Part shown: piece by piece, positions 42,981 through 51,308 of the stretch
Numbering within the stretch: the first letter of the stretch is position 1
Layout: the number at the start of each line of letters is the position of its first letter
Assembly: GCA_963780755.1 (NCBI GenBank)
Contig: CAWACX010000002.1
Location: 310,001-374,000, forward strand
Direction of reading: 5' to 3'
Source of the DNA: JALYNX01 sp963780755
GTDB lineage: Bacteria > Actinomycetota > Acidimicrobiia > Spongiisociales > ZC4RG35
DNA length: 64,000 bases
Position numbers and translations under genes: made by a program
The notes under the pieces: generated by a model
The model's database searches: none
What the model saw: the letters and a program-made list of their open reading frames with translations, nothing else
What the model was told of the DNA's origin: nothing

Positions 42981-43681
42981 TGCTGTCGATCGATGGGGTC
43001 TCCGTCGTGCTCGACGAGATAGAGGTGGTTCGTGATGTCGACCTCACCGTCCAGGACTCCGAGATCGTGGCGATCCTCGGACCCTCGGGGGCGGGCAAGA
43101 CGACACTCTTGCGAGCGGTGGCCGGGCTGGTCCCCCTTGCCAGGGGTGACATCGGTTGGGACGGGTCGAGCGTGGTCGAGGTCCCGGTGCACCAGCGGGG
43201 CTTCGGGCTGATGTTTCAGGGTTATGCCTTGTTCCCGCATCTCGATGTCGCGGGAAACGTCGGTTTCGGGTTGAAGATGGCCGGCGCGACAGCCGGGGCC
43301 ACCGAGGAGGAGGTCCAGTCGGCCCTGGACTGGGTGGGTCTAGGCGGGTTCGGGGACCGCCGCATCGAGGACCTGTCCGGAGGGGAGCGCCAACGTGTCG
43401 CCCTGGCCCGGACCCTCGCCACCAGGCCGCGCCTGGTCATGCTCGACGAGCCGATGGGCTCACTGGACCGCAATCTCCGGGAACGACTGGTCGAGGAAAT
43501 CCGGGACCTGCTCACCGCGCGGGGGGTCACCGCGCTGGTGGTCACCCACGATCGGGAGGAGGCAAGCCGGATCGCCGACCGGCTGGCCGTGATGCGGGAG
43601 GGCACCGTGGTCCAGGCGGGGACTCTCGAAGAGATCCTGCGCGACCCGGTCGATGCCTGGGTGGCCGAGTTCCTGGGCTAG
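42980..43681 (+). CDS. thiQ: Thiamine ABC transporter ATPase
   Basis: 233 residues, single ABC ATPase: Walker A GPSGAGKTT, Q-loop FGLMFQGYALFPHLDVAGNV, signature LSGGERQRVALARTL, Walker B LVMLDEPMGSLD, switch H in VVTHDREEA. Short, without the C-terminal regulatory domain, as usual for ThiQ. TGATG junction with thiP. Last gene of the riboswitch-controlled operon. Confidence 0.92.
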   Translation: MLSIDGVSVVLDEIEVVRDVDLTVQDSEIVAILGPSGAGKTTLLRAVAGLVPLARGDIGWDGSSVVEVPVHQRGFGLMFQGYALFPHLDVAGNVGFGLKMAGATAGATEEEVQSALDWVGLGGFGDRRIEDLSGGERQRVALARTLATRPRLVMLDEPMGSLDRNLRERLVEEIRDLLTARGVTALVVTHDREEASRIADRLAVMREGTVVQAGTLEEILRDPVDAWVAEFLG

Positions 43682-43690
43682 AACCTGGCC

Positions 43691-44122
43691 CTAGCCGGCG
43701 CCCTGGAGCTGTCTCATGTGCTCCACGAACGGCTCAGGGATGCGCCTGGGCCGCCCCTGAAGGTCGGTGAAGGCGGCCTCGACGGTGAGCCGGGCCACCT
43801 CTTCCTCGCCACGGAACATGGTCTGCCGCCAGGTCGACCGGACCCGACCCGCCGATTCGATCCAGGTATGGATCGTCAACTCCTCGCCGTAGCGGGCAGC
43901 GGCCAGAAAACGAGCGCTGAGCTCGACCACCACCAGTTGCCAGCCCTGGGACTTGAGGTAGTCCAGTCCCCATCCCATGTCGGTCAGATACTCGATGCGG
44001 GCCGTCTCGAAGTACGAGAAGTAGTTGGTGTGGTTGACGTGGTCGTAGGGATCCAGCTCGTAGAACCTGACCTTGACCGAAGTGGTGTGTATCTCCCGAT
44101 CCGTGGGCAGCGGCGCCGCCAA
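43691..44122 (-). CDS. Acyl-CoA thioesterase (4HBT/YbgC-like hot-dog)
   Basis: 143 residues from TTG 44122, which has GAGGAG 6 bases upstream on the reverse strand; no ATG is available near the domain start. The signature VRFYELDPYDHVNHTNYFSYFE holds the catalytic Asp and the HVN motif of 4-hydroxybenzoyl-CoA thioesterases. It hydrolyses acyl-CoA thioesters; specificity unknown. It converges on thiQ and diverges from the dehydrogenase gene. Confidence 0.82.
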   Translation of the reverse strand: MAAPLPTDREIHTTSVKVRFYELDPYDHVNHTNYFSYFETARIEYLTDMGWGLDYLKSQGWQLVVVELSARFLAAARYGEELTIHTWIESAGRVRSTWRQTMFRGEEEVARLTVEAAFTDLQGRPRRIPEPFVEHMRQLQGAG

Positions 44123-44167
44123 TTCGCTCTCCTCTGGCGTGGGTGGGTCGAGGCTACCCTCGGCTCG

Positions 44168-45184
44168 ATGAAGGCCTGGCAGCTCACCGACACCCAGGGG
44201 ACTGGGTCGTACCGGCTCGACGAAGTCGCAGAACCGGAGCCGGGGCCGGGCGAGGTTCGGATAAAGCTGGAGTACAGCGCCCTCAACCACCTCGACCTCT
44301 GGCTCGCCAAGGGCATGCCGGCGCCGAAGCACCTGCCTCACACCGGAGGTGCCGACGGAGCTGGCATTGTCGATGCAGTCGGCGAGGGCACGGCGGGCTT
44401 CGAGCCCGGTGACGAGATCATCATCGACCCCTCGTTCTCATGTGGGCGATGCGCCCCGTGCCGTAACGACGACATCGTCTACTGCGAGTCGTTCCAGATC
44501 CTCGGTGAGCACCGGCCGGGCACCTTCACCGAGAAGATCGTTATCCCAACCATCAACGCGGTGCGCAAACCCGAAGCCATGGCGTGGGAGGTGGCCGGGT
44601 CGTTCGGCTTGGCCTCGGCCACCGCCCAGAGGATGCTGGAGCGGGCGCGCCTGCGACGGGGGGAGACCGTGTTGGTCGTGGGGATTGGCGGCGGTGTCTC
44701 CGCGGCGGCCCTCCACCTCGCCCTGGCCATGGAGGCCAGCGTCTACGTCACCTCGCGCAGCCCGGAGAAGATCGCCTGGGCGGTGGAGCAGGGAGCAGCC
44801 GGGGGGTTCGCATCTGATGGGGAGTTCGGGGCCGAGATGGCCGGGCTCGGTGGCGCCGACATCGTGATCGAAAACGTGGGCCCGGCAACGATGCGACAGT
44901 CGATGCGGGGAGCCAAGCGAGGCGGACGGATTGCGATCTGTGGGTCGACCAGCGGCCCCAAGATGGAACTGACGATTCCCCACCTCTTCTTCCGTCAATT
45001 GGAGCTCATCGGCTCGTCGATGGGAACCCACGCTCAGTTCGCCCGGGCCACCGAGTGGATCGGATCGACTCGGGCAAAGTCACCGGTAGGGAAGGTGTTC
45101 GACTTCGAGCAGCTCCCCGAGGCTCTCGACTATCTCGAATCCGGGGAGCAGGTGGGCAAGGTCGCCCTTCGCCACGGGAGCTGA
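44168..45184 (+). CDS. Zinc-type alcohol dehydrogenase/quinone oxidoreductase (MDR family)
   Basis: 338 residues. GroES-like N-domain with ALNHLDLWLAKG and HTGGADGAGIVDAVG, the structural zinc loop CGRCAPCRNDDIVYC and the cofactor loop VVGIGGGVSAAALH. The catalytic zinc Cys position (ALNHLD) is not Cys, so it is closer to quinone-oxidoreductase-like MDRs with only the structural zinc. TACCCT (44155-44160) lies 7 bases before ATG, leaderless pattern. Confidence 0.87.
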   Translation: MKAWQLTDTQGTGSYRLDEVAEPEPGPGEVRIKLEYSALNHLDLWLAKGMPAPKHLPHTGGADGAGIVDAVGEGTAGFEPGDEIIIDPSFSCGRCAPCRNDDIVYCESFQILGEHRPGTFTEKIVIPTINAVRKPEAMAWEVAGSFGLASATAQRMLERARLRRGETVLVVGIGGGVSAAALHLALAMEASVYVTSRSPEKIAWAVEQGAAGGFASDGEFGAEMAGLGGADIVIENVGPATMRQSMRGAKRGGRIAICGSTSGPKMELTIPHLFFRQLELIGSSMGTHAQFARATEWIGSTRAKSPVGKVFDFEQLPEALDYLESGEQVGKVALRHGS

Positions 45185-45186
45185 CG

Positions 45187-45414
45187 ATGCGTCTCTCCAA
45201 CCTGCTGATCGTGATCGGCGTCGGGCTGGTGGTTGTAGGTGTGCTTCTTCGCTTCTTCCCGGGGATGTTCTCCTGGTTCGGCGACCTCCCCGGCGATATC
45301 CGATATCAGGGCGAGAACACGACGCTGTTCATCCCGATCACGTCGATGCTTGTGGTCAGCGTGATCGTCACTGTGCTGATCAACCTGGTGGCCAGGCTGT
45401 TTCGCGAGGGATGA
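45187..45414 (+). CDS. DUF2905 small membrane protein
   Basis: 75 residues with two transmembrane helices and the DUF2905 marks FPGMFSWFGDLPGDIRYQGE between them. Function unknown. Two bases after the dehydrogenase stop, so co-transcribed with it. Confidence 0.88.
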   Translation: MRLSNLLIVIGVGLVVVGVLLRFFPGMFSWFGDLPGDIRYQGENTTLFIPITSMLVVSVIVTVLINLVARLFREG

Positions 45415-45415
45415 G

Positions 45416-46742
45416 TCAGGCCACCTGGAACAAGTGCCATGTCCCGGGGACTCCCTTGAGGTCATGTTCCCCGCGATCGACGAACGCCACTTCGGATCCT
45501 GCAAGCAAGTCCCTTACGGTGCTCGATGTCCAAACCTGCCCAGGATCTGCACCTGCGGTTATCCGCGCCGCGATGTGCACTGCCAGCCCACCAAGGTCCA
45601 CACCGCGCACTTCCACTTCGCCGGTGTGGACGCCGGCGCGGACTGGCAGGCCGATGCCGTCCATGGCCGCGGCGAAGGCCGACGCGCATCTCACCGCGGC
45701 GATCGGACGGTCGAAACGGGCGAAGAACCCGTCGCCTGTCGTCGAGATCTCATGTCCGCCGTGTCTCGCCAGCTCGGCGCGGCCTAGCTGATTGTGACGG
45801 TCGAGCAGGTCTCGCCAACGTCGGTCGCCCAGTTCGGCAGCGCGGTCCGTCGAGCTCACGATGTCTGTGAAGAGCAAAGTGGTCAGCATCCGATCCGGGT
45901 CCCCACCGGTGCGGGCACCGGTCACGAACTCTTCGATCTCGTCGGCAAGCTCGTCGATGCCTTGGCCGTACGCGAGGTGGTCGGTGCCTGCAAGTTCGAC
46001 GTACCGGGCTCCCGGAATGGCGTCGGCTGCGGCACGAGATGACCGGGAGGAGACGATCACGTTTTCCGAACGGTTCAGCACCAAGGTCGGCACCTCGATC
46101 TCCGGAAGCAGCGCAGTGATATCTGCCTCCATCGTCTGGCGGTAGTAGTGACCGAAAGCTCCGGGTCGGACCGAGAGCCGCTGCAGTCGAGCGAGGCCAC
46201 GGTCGAAGTCGAGATCGCCGACTCGACTGGGAGCGAGCATTTCGATACCGCTGTCGTCGGTGCCGGCGTTTTCGGTGATCATCGCGATCACATCCTCGAT
46301 CGACTCGAGCGGGAGCCCGAGAGGGGCTTCGTGGGCGGCGGTGAGCGTGAACAGCACCAGGGCGCGACACATCTCCGGACGGCTACTGGCGAGGAGCGTG
46401 GCAACGATGGTCCCATCGTTGAGGCCGATGACTACTGCCTCCGCCGACCCTGCCGCCTCGAGCACGGCGACGGCATCGCCCACCTGGGTTTCGAGATCGG
46501 GTAGATCGGAGAGGGAGACTGGATCGGAAAGGCCCGTCCCCCGGCGGTCGAAGTGGATCAGCCTCCCAATCGATCCGATTCGCCGCAGTAACCGGGCAAA
46601 GTCGGGAAAGTCCCATACCGCTTCTACGTGGTGCACCCAGGTGTCCACTAGGAGAAGATCGACGTCGCCTTCACCTATGACCTGATAGGCGATATGGACG
46701 TCGCCGTTGCGCGCGATAGCGAGTGGTCGGCTGGTCGGGCAC
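45416..46742 (-). CDS. Alpha/beta-hydrolase fused to a class III nucleotide cyclase domain, apparent frameshift near the start
   Basis: The N-terminal alpha/beta-hydrolase-like domain (about residues 1-260; RLIHFDRRGTGLSDPVSL, VVIGLNDGTIVATLLA) has Asn where the usual nucleophile elbow has Ser (G-L-N-D-G), so it may sense rather than hydrolyse. The C-terminal cyclase domain (TTLLFTDIVSSTDRAAELG, HEISTTGDGFFARF, RAGVHTGEVEVRG) has the two metal Asp. The open frame begins only at GTG 46648, inside the hydrolase fold. Reading back, the family N-terminus (PTTRYARNGDVHIAYQ) appears if one C in 46710-46716 is removed, giving GTG 46742 with TACGAT 8 bases upstream and a 441-residue product. Confidence 0.82.
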
Positions 46743-46785
46743 CGGCGCGAATCGTACTGACGAGGGCGGATGCCAGGCTGTCGTC

Positions 46786-47418
46786 TCAGGCGCCGGTCAG
46801 GTCCTCGACCCGGCCCTTCATCATGATCCGGTCCGACGCCTCCGGCCCCGCGCCCTCGTCCTCGAGGGTCACCCAGATCGCCGGGTAGTCGGCCACATCG
46901 ACACCGGACCAGAGCACGACCGGCCCGGGCTCGCCACGGAGATGGAAGGTACCGATGCTGACCCCTTCGTCGTCACTCCACACCCAGCCCTCGTAATAGC
47001 TGCCCTCAGGGGCGGGTGGCAGCCCTTCGACATCGAGGCGGATGTACCAACCGGAGCCCGTCGGTTGCAGAGTGGCCACACCTTCGGCCTCGGGCATCAA
47101 TTCGGTGCCGGCCACGGCCACCACGGTCTCCGAAGGGGCATCGTCGAAGATCGCGCCCACCCCGATAACCAGGGCTCCGAGGGCGGCGACCACTCCCACG
47201 GCCCCGAGCCAGGCCCGGCCCCGGCTAATTGATGGGCGATTGGCGGTCTCCTCGTCTCGCATTGCGGCCAGCAGTCCGTCCACCACCCCTGGCGGTGGTG
47301 TCTCCCAGGTCGCGGGGTTGGCAAGGACGCCACGAATCAGCTCGAGGTGCTCCTGGTCCTCGGGTGCGGTTCCCGACCCGGAAGCGAGGTACTCGGCGCG
47401 CGTTTCGTCAACTCCCAT
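46786..47418 (-). CDS. Anti-sigma-factor-like membrane protein (RskA-C-type)
   Basis: 210 residues. Cytoplasmic N-terminus of about 70 residues, one transmembrane helix (about 72-90, WLGAVGVVAALGALVIGVG) and an outer domain (ATLQPTGSGWYIRLDVEGLP, YYEGWVWSDDEG) resembling the C-terminal domain of anti-sigma-K factors. The HxxxCxxC zinc motif is absent. It lies 45 bases downstream of the ECF sigma gene and is probably its regulator. Confidence 0.78.
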   Translation of the reverse strand: MGVDETRAEYLASGSGTAPEDQEHLELIRGVLANPATWETPPPGVVDGLLAAMRDEETANRPSISRGRAWLGAVGVVAALGALVIGVGAIFDDAPSETVVAVAGTELMPEAEGVATLQPTGSGWYIRLDVEGLPPAPEGSYYEGWVWSDDEGVSIGTFHLRGEPGPVVLWSGVDVADYPAIWVTLEDEGAGPEASDRIMMKGRVEDLTGA

Positions 47419-47463
47419 GGCTCACACCCTGTACGCAGCCCACGGGTTGCCGGTTCGCGTCGC

Positions 47464-47982
47464 TCATTTCTCCTCCAGGTGGGCGAGGAGGACCAGGAGC
47501 CTCTGGTGCGCACGGTGGGAGCGGGACTTGACCGTCCCCACCGGGATGCCCAGTCGCTCGGCGATCTCGACATGGGTGAGCCCGTCGAAGTGGCTCAGCT
47601 TGACCACGAGGCGTTCCTCGTCGGGAAGTTGCTCGACCGCTCCCCGCACCTCGAACACCTCCCACACCGTCTCGAGGCCCGGAGGCAAAGTCACCACGTC
47701 GACGTCCTCGGTCGGAGTGGACCGGGCCTGCTTTCTGTAGATGTCGATCGCGGTGCGACGAGCGATGGCGTAGATCCAGGGACCGAACTCCCGGTCTGGG
47801 TCGTAGGTAGAAGCGGCCCGCCACGCCTTGATGAAAGTCTGCTGGGTGGAGTCGGCAGCAAGCCCGTGGTCGGCGAGGACGCTGACCGACAGGGCGAAGA
47901 CAGGCCCGCCGTAACGCTCGTACACGGCTTTGACCGCCGACTCATCTCCCTGGCGGAAGCGTTCCAGAACCTCGCGGTCCAT
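47464..47982 (-). CDS. ECF-family RNA polymerase sigma factor
   Basis: 172 residues from ATG 47982. Region 2: DESAVKAVYERYGGPVFALS and TFIKAWRAASTYDP, ending with the PWIYAIARRTAIDIYRK segment. Region 4: LPDEERLVVKLSHFDGLTHV and IAERLGIPVGTVKSRSHRAH. Similar to SigK-like ECFs that pair with RskA-type anti-sigmas, which matches the downstream gene. Divergent from the PF03640-type lipoprotein, a likely target (inference). Confidence 0.9.
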   Translation of the reverse strand: MDREVLERFRQGDESAVKAVYERYGGPVFALSVSVLADHGLAADSTQQTFIKAWRAASTYDPDREFGPWIYAIARRTAIDIYRKQARSTPTEDVDVVTLPPGLETVWEVFEVRGAVEQLPDEERLVVKLSHFDGLTHVEIAERLGIPVGTVKSRSHRAHQRLLVLLAHLEEK

Positions 47983-48056
47983 CGCCGAATTGTGCCAGGT
48001 CGCGAACCATGCGCTCCCACGATGCGTAATGGAGGTCACGAGATGAGGAGATGACT

Positions 48057-48596
48057 ATGAAGCGAACCATCGCATTGCTGGCCGCGGCCCTGCTGACCGT
48101 GGGCGCCTGCGCCGACGACAGCGACGGGTCATCGACCACGGCCGCCTCCGACGGGGCGACGACTACCGCAGCGCCCGACGGTGCAAGCACCACCGCGGCG
48201 GCAGGTGGTGAGGGTGTGTCAACGGCCGACACCGACCTTGGAACGATCCTGGTCAATGCGGACGGGTTCACGATGTACGTCTTCACCCCCGACGTCGACG
48301 GTGCGAGTACCTGCTACGACGACTGCGCCGCCACGTGGCCCGCAGTCCCGGCTGACACCCCGATCGGAGCTGGGGTCGATGCGTCGCTGTTCGGCTCAGC
48401 GCCGAGGACCGACGGCAGCGAGCAGCTCACCGTCAACGGCCAACCGCTCTACACCTTTGCGCCAGACGCCAATCCCGGCGACACCACGGGACAGGGAGTC
48501 AACGAGGTCTGGTTCGTCGTCGGCGCTGATGGGGCGATGATTGGAGGCCCGGAGGCAGCAGCGACGGGTCGGGGGGGCTACGGCTACGGCGACTGA
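48057..48596 (+). CDS. Lipoprotein with secreted-repeat (PF03640-type) domain
   Basis: 179 residues. Lipobox LLTVGAC, a Ser/Thr/Ala linker of about 40 residues, then two repeats: LGTILVNADGFTMYVFTPD with CYDDCAATWPAV, and GSEQLTVNGQPLYTFAPD. Members with the CxxxC/WP motif occur beside ECF sigma factors and cytochromes in many bacteria; their role is unclear, possibly redox. AGGAG (48046-48050) precedes ATG 48057. Confidence 0.87.
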   Translation: MKRTIALLAAALLTVGACADDSDGSSTTAASDGATTTAAPDGASTTAAAGGEGVSTADTDLGTILVNADGFTMYVFTPDVDGASTCYDDCAATWPAVPADTPIGAGVDASLFGSAPRTDGSEQLTVNGQPLYTFAPDANPGDTTGQGVNEVWFVVGADGAMIGGPEAAATGRGGYGYGD

Positions 48597-48621
48597 GTAG
48601 CCCTCCCTGGTTACCCCGCAG

Positions 48622-48653
48622 GGGCGCCGTTCGGACCACATCCGAAGGCGCCC
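48622..48653 (+). terminator. Hairpin terminator
   Basis: GGGCGCC-g-TTCGGA / TCCGAA-GGCGCCC, loop CCACA, one bulged G; 26 bases after the lipoprotein stop. No T-tract. Confidence 0.5.
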
Positions 48654-48732
48654 TTGCCGGGTCGAAACTCCGTTTCAGGCCCCGCCCTCGCGGGAAAGGT
48701 CATGGCGACACAACTCCCAGAAGGAGCTTGCC

Positions 48733-49221
48733 ATGACCGAACATGCATCGACACACGAAGTCCATGAGCGCACGAGCACGACTGGACGACAGGTGATCAG
48801 CCCGGCCCAGATAGTTGCTGGAGCGATCGGGCTCATTCTGTTGATCCTGGGTGGAGTGGCCCTCGCTCGTCTCGGATTCGACTCCTTGACGGGGGAAACG
48901 GCGTCGGTGGTTGGCCTGGATCACACGACCTTGATGGCCCTGGTCGACATCGTCGCCGGACTGCTGTTCCTGGGTGCCGCCGCCTCCTCGGGTGGACGGA
49001 GCTCGCTCATCGGCCTCAGCCTGATCGCGGTCGCCTTCGGCGCAGTCGTTGCCATCGAGCCTGATGCCTTCGACTCAGCCATGGGCGGGGGCCAGGACCT
49101 CGGGTTCCTCTACCTGATCCTGGGTCTGATCGGCCTGGTTGCAGCCCTGGCCTTCCCGACGAGGGTCGTGGATCGAGTAGCGACCACCGAAGCGGCGGAC
49201 GCAAGGGTCATCGACAGCTAA
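48733..49221 (+). CDS. Four-helix membrane protein of unknown function
   Basis: 162 residues. Cytoplasmic N-terminus, then four hydrophobic segments (IVAGAIGLILLILGGVALA; LMALVDIVAGLLFLGAAASS; SLIGLSLIAVAFGAVVAI; FLYLILGLIGLVAALAFPT). This resembles actinobacterial DUF4383-like membrane proteins but I am not certain. AGAAGGAG precedes ATG 48733. Confidence 0.6.
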   Translation: MTEHASTHEVHERTSTTGRQVISPAQIVAGAIGLILLILGGVALARLGFDSLTGETASVVGLDHTTLMALVDIVAGLLFLGAAASSGGRSSLIGLSLIAVAFGAVVAIEPDAFDSAMGGGQDLGFLYLILGLIGLVAALAFPTRVVDRVATTEAADARVIDS

Positions 49222-49308
49222 TCACGAACCAAAGCGCCGCCTCAGGCGTAATGGTGAGCAACAGGGTTCAGGGGCTGACACCTGTATAGCGACAGCATTG
49301 GAGGACCC

Positions 49309-50166
49309 ATGCTGCGAAGAACCCTGAAGGTCCTGCTGGCCACGACGCTGTTCGTGGTCGTAGTTCCGCTCACAGCGTCGGCCGACGACGACGCCACTTT
49401 CAAGGCCAGGCTCGACGCCGATCAGGAGGTGGCGGCGGTCATCTCCGACGGAGACGGCCGCGCCGACTTCACCATCAAACGGAGCAAAGTCCGCTTCAAC
49501 CTGAAGTGGGAGGACCTGACAAGCGATGTGATGTTCGCTCACATCCACTGCGCTCCGGTCGGAGTCAACGGGCCGGTCGGCGTGACTCTGATTCACGAGA
49601 TGATGGATCCCGATGGCCGGGTCCGCGGGTCGTTCACCGCCCCCGACCCGGGCAACGCCTGCGGGTGGGCCACCCTGGCCGACGTGGTCGGAGCACTCGC
49701 CTCGGGTGAGGCCTACGTCAATGTCCACACCGAGAACTTCCCAAGCGGCGAGATTCGGGGCCAGGTCAAGCCACAAGACCTCGAGTTCGAGGCCGAGTTG
49801 GATCCCGAGCAGGAAGTAGCGCCGGTCACCTCCAAGGGTGAGGGCGAGGCCGAGTTCACCCTGCGACGGAACAAGGTCCGCTTCAAGTTGGAGTGGGAGG
49901 ACCTGACCAGCGACGTGATCTTTGCCCACATCCATTGCAATGTGGCGGGAGTCAACGGGCCGGTCGGGGTCACCCTCGTCCACGAGATGATGGACTCCGA
50001 CGGAAGGGTGAGAGGCTCGTTCACCGGCCCCGACGCCGGCAACGCATGCATGTGGGACAGCCTCGGCGACGTGCTCAGGGCGATGGCCTCGGGCCGTGCC
50101 TACGTCAATGTCCACACGGTCAACTTCCCGTCCGGAGAGATCAGGGGACAGGTCGAGATCGACTGA
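49309..50166 (+). CDS. Secreted protein with two tandem CHRD domains
   Basis: 285 residues. Sec signal peptide ending TASADD, then two CHRD units (about 28-150 and 158-284). Each has the motif FAHIHC, GVNGPVGVTL, a Cys pair across HIHC and NAC, and the terminal AYVNVHTxNFPSGEIRGQV. The two halves are near-duplicates at the protein level. CHRD domains occur in chordin and in bacterial outer-surface proteins; the molecular role in bacteria is not established. GGAGG precedes the ATG. Confidence 0.9.
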   Translation: MLRRTLKVLLATTLFVVVVPLTASADDDATFKARLDADQEVAAVISDGDGRADFTIKRSKVRFNLKWEDLTSDVMFAHIHCAPVGVNGPVGVTLIHEMMDPDGRVRGSFTAPDPGNACGWATLADVVGALASGEAYVNVHTENFPSGEIRGQVKPQDLEFEAELDPEQEVAPVTSKGEGEAEFTLRRNKVRFKLEWEDLTSDVIFAHIHCNVAGVNGPVGVTLVHEMMDSDGRVRGSFTGPDAGNACMWDSLGDVLRAMASGRAYVNVHTVNFPSGEIRGQVEID

Positions 50167-50190
50167 CTGTCTGAGCATCCTCCAACCAGT

Positions 50191-50218
50191 CGAGGGTCGG
50201 GCACGCGCCCGGCCCTCG
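50191..50218 (+). terminator. Hairpin terminator after the CHRD gene
   Basis: 12-bp stem CGAGGGTCGGGC / GCCCGGCCCTCG with one T-G pair and loop ACGC, 24 bases after the stop. No T-tract. Confidence 0.6.
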
Positions 50219-50401
50219 GCTCGTTGGGCTGAATTCGAGCCCGTGTCGGGTGCTGAATGGCGGTGCGTAGAGTCGCCATCGAAGCCACCTACAGGGGATC
50301 ACGGCCTTGCACACCATAAAGAACGACGAATCGGCGGTCTCCGCTCCCTACACCAGGGCGCTCGACGTCGAACCGGTACCGGTGCGCCGCTCGGGAGCAT
50401 G

Positions 50402-50779
50402 ATGGCCATCACACTCGATCACACCATCGTCCCGTCCCACGACAAGGACCAAGCGGCCCGGTTCTTCGCCCACATCTTCGACCTGCCGTATCAAGGGCCG
50501 AGGCACTTCGCGCCGGTCCAGGTCAACGACCAGCTCACGCTGGACTTCGCCTCGGCGGACAATGTCGACAGCATGCATTACGCCTTCCTGGTGGGCGAGG
50601 AAGAGTTCGACGCCATCTTCGGTCGGATCCAGGCCGAGGGCGTCAGCTTCGGCAGCGGCCCGAGCTCGCCCGACGACGGAACCATCAACACCCGTCGTGG
50701 GGGCCGCGGCCTCTATTTCAGGGGCGGACCGGACCCACACCTCTGGGAGATCATGACCCGGCCCGAAACGGGTTCGTGA
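50402..50779 (+). CDS. VOC-family protein
   Basis: 125 residues. LDHTIVPSHDKDQAARFFAH, DQLTLDFASADNVDSMHYAF and the terminal GRGLYFRGGPDPHLWEIMT carry the glyoxalase/bleomycin-resistance fold with His and Glu metal positions. Substrate unknown. GGGAG (50393-50397) supports ATG 50402 over ATG 50399. Confidence 0.82.
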   Translation: MAITLDHTIVPSHDKDQAARFFAHIFDLPYQGPRHFAPVQVNDQLTLDFASADNVDSMHYAFLVGEEEFDAIFGRIQAEGVSFGSGPSSPDDGTINTRRGGRGLYFRGGPDPHLWEIMTRPETGS

Positions 50780-50802
50780 CCGGACGTTCTGGTCAGCCCA
50801 TG

Positions 50803-50830
50803 TTGGACAGACCCCCCTTACCGGTATAAT
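50803..50830 (+). promoter_or_regulatory. Promoter of the tRNA-Asp/tRNA-Phe unit
   Basis: TTGGAC (50803-50808), 16-base spacer, perfect TATAAT (50825-50830), 36 bases before tRNA-Asp. Confidence 0.75.
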
Positions 50831-50866
50831 CCGTCGGTCGCAGCCACGTGGCCTGCGCCATTCCCA

Positions 50867-50944
50867 GGGGGCGTAGAACAGCCTGGAGTGTTCGTCGGCC
50901 TGTCAAGCCGAAGGTCGCGGGTTCAAATCCCGTCGCTCCCGCCA
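50867..50944 (+). tRNA. tRNA-Asp (GUC), CCA encoded
   Basis: Acceptor GGGGGCG / CGCTCCC (one G-T pair), anticodon loop CTGTCAA, T-arm CGGG-TTCAAAT-CCCG, discriminator G, and genomic CCA at 50942-50944. Confidence 0.96.
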
Positions 50945-50971
50945 GCCGGATCAGTGATGATCTGGTGAGGA

Positions 50972-51044
50972 GGTCAGGTAGCTCAGTCGGTAGAGCGCCG
51001 GTCTGAAAAACCGGAGGTCGACGGATCGACGCCGTCCCTGACCA
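50972..51044 (+). tRNA. tRNA-Phe (GAA) with unusual T-loop
   Basis: Acceptor GGTCAGG / CCTGACC, anticodon stem CCGGT / ACCGG with loop CTGAAAA, discriminator A, CCA not encoded. The T-arm is GACGG-ATCGACG-CCGTC, so the position normally T54 is A, while T55, C56, G57 and A58 are kept. The last 29 bases recur at 55319-55347. Confidence 0.93.
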
Positions 51045-51308
51045 CGAACTCCCTGCCAGGGGAAACATCCAGATGGGGCGTGTGACCAGGTGCTTTGCAT
51101 CGTATCGGATTCATTACGCCGCCTGACCCCGGAGTTCTCGCACACGAGATGCTGGCCATCTTCCGTTCGCCTTCTCGTAGGTAGTCCCGCAGACGCCGAC
51201 GCCCTTACCCCTCTCCCGAGTGGAGCCCTTCGAAGCTTGTCGTCAATTCGCACAGCGTCGACCTCATCCAATCCGGTCTGCGGCGCACTAGGTGCGTGCG
51301 CAACAGCC

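Noticed and set aside
47405..47468. A 19-codon frame overlapping the sigma stop (ATGA) as the true start of the anti-sigma gene
   Set aside because: It ends before joining the anti-sigma frame; one more frameshift would be needed and no family N-terminus supports it.
51045..51308. Possible integrase remnant next to tRNA-Phe
   Set aside because: No tyrosine-recombinase motif in any frame; only short uncoded frames.
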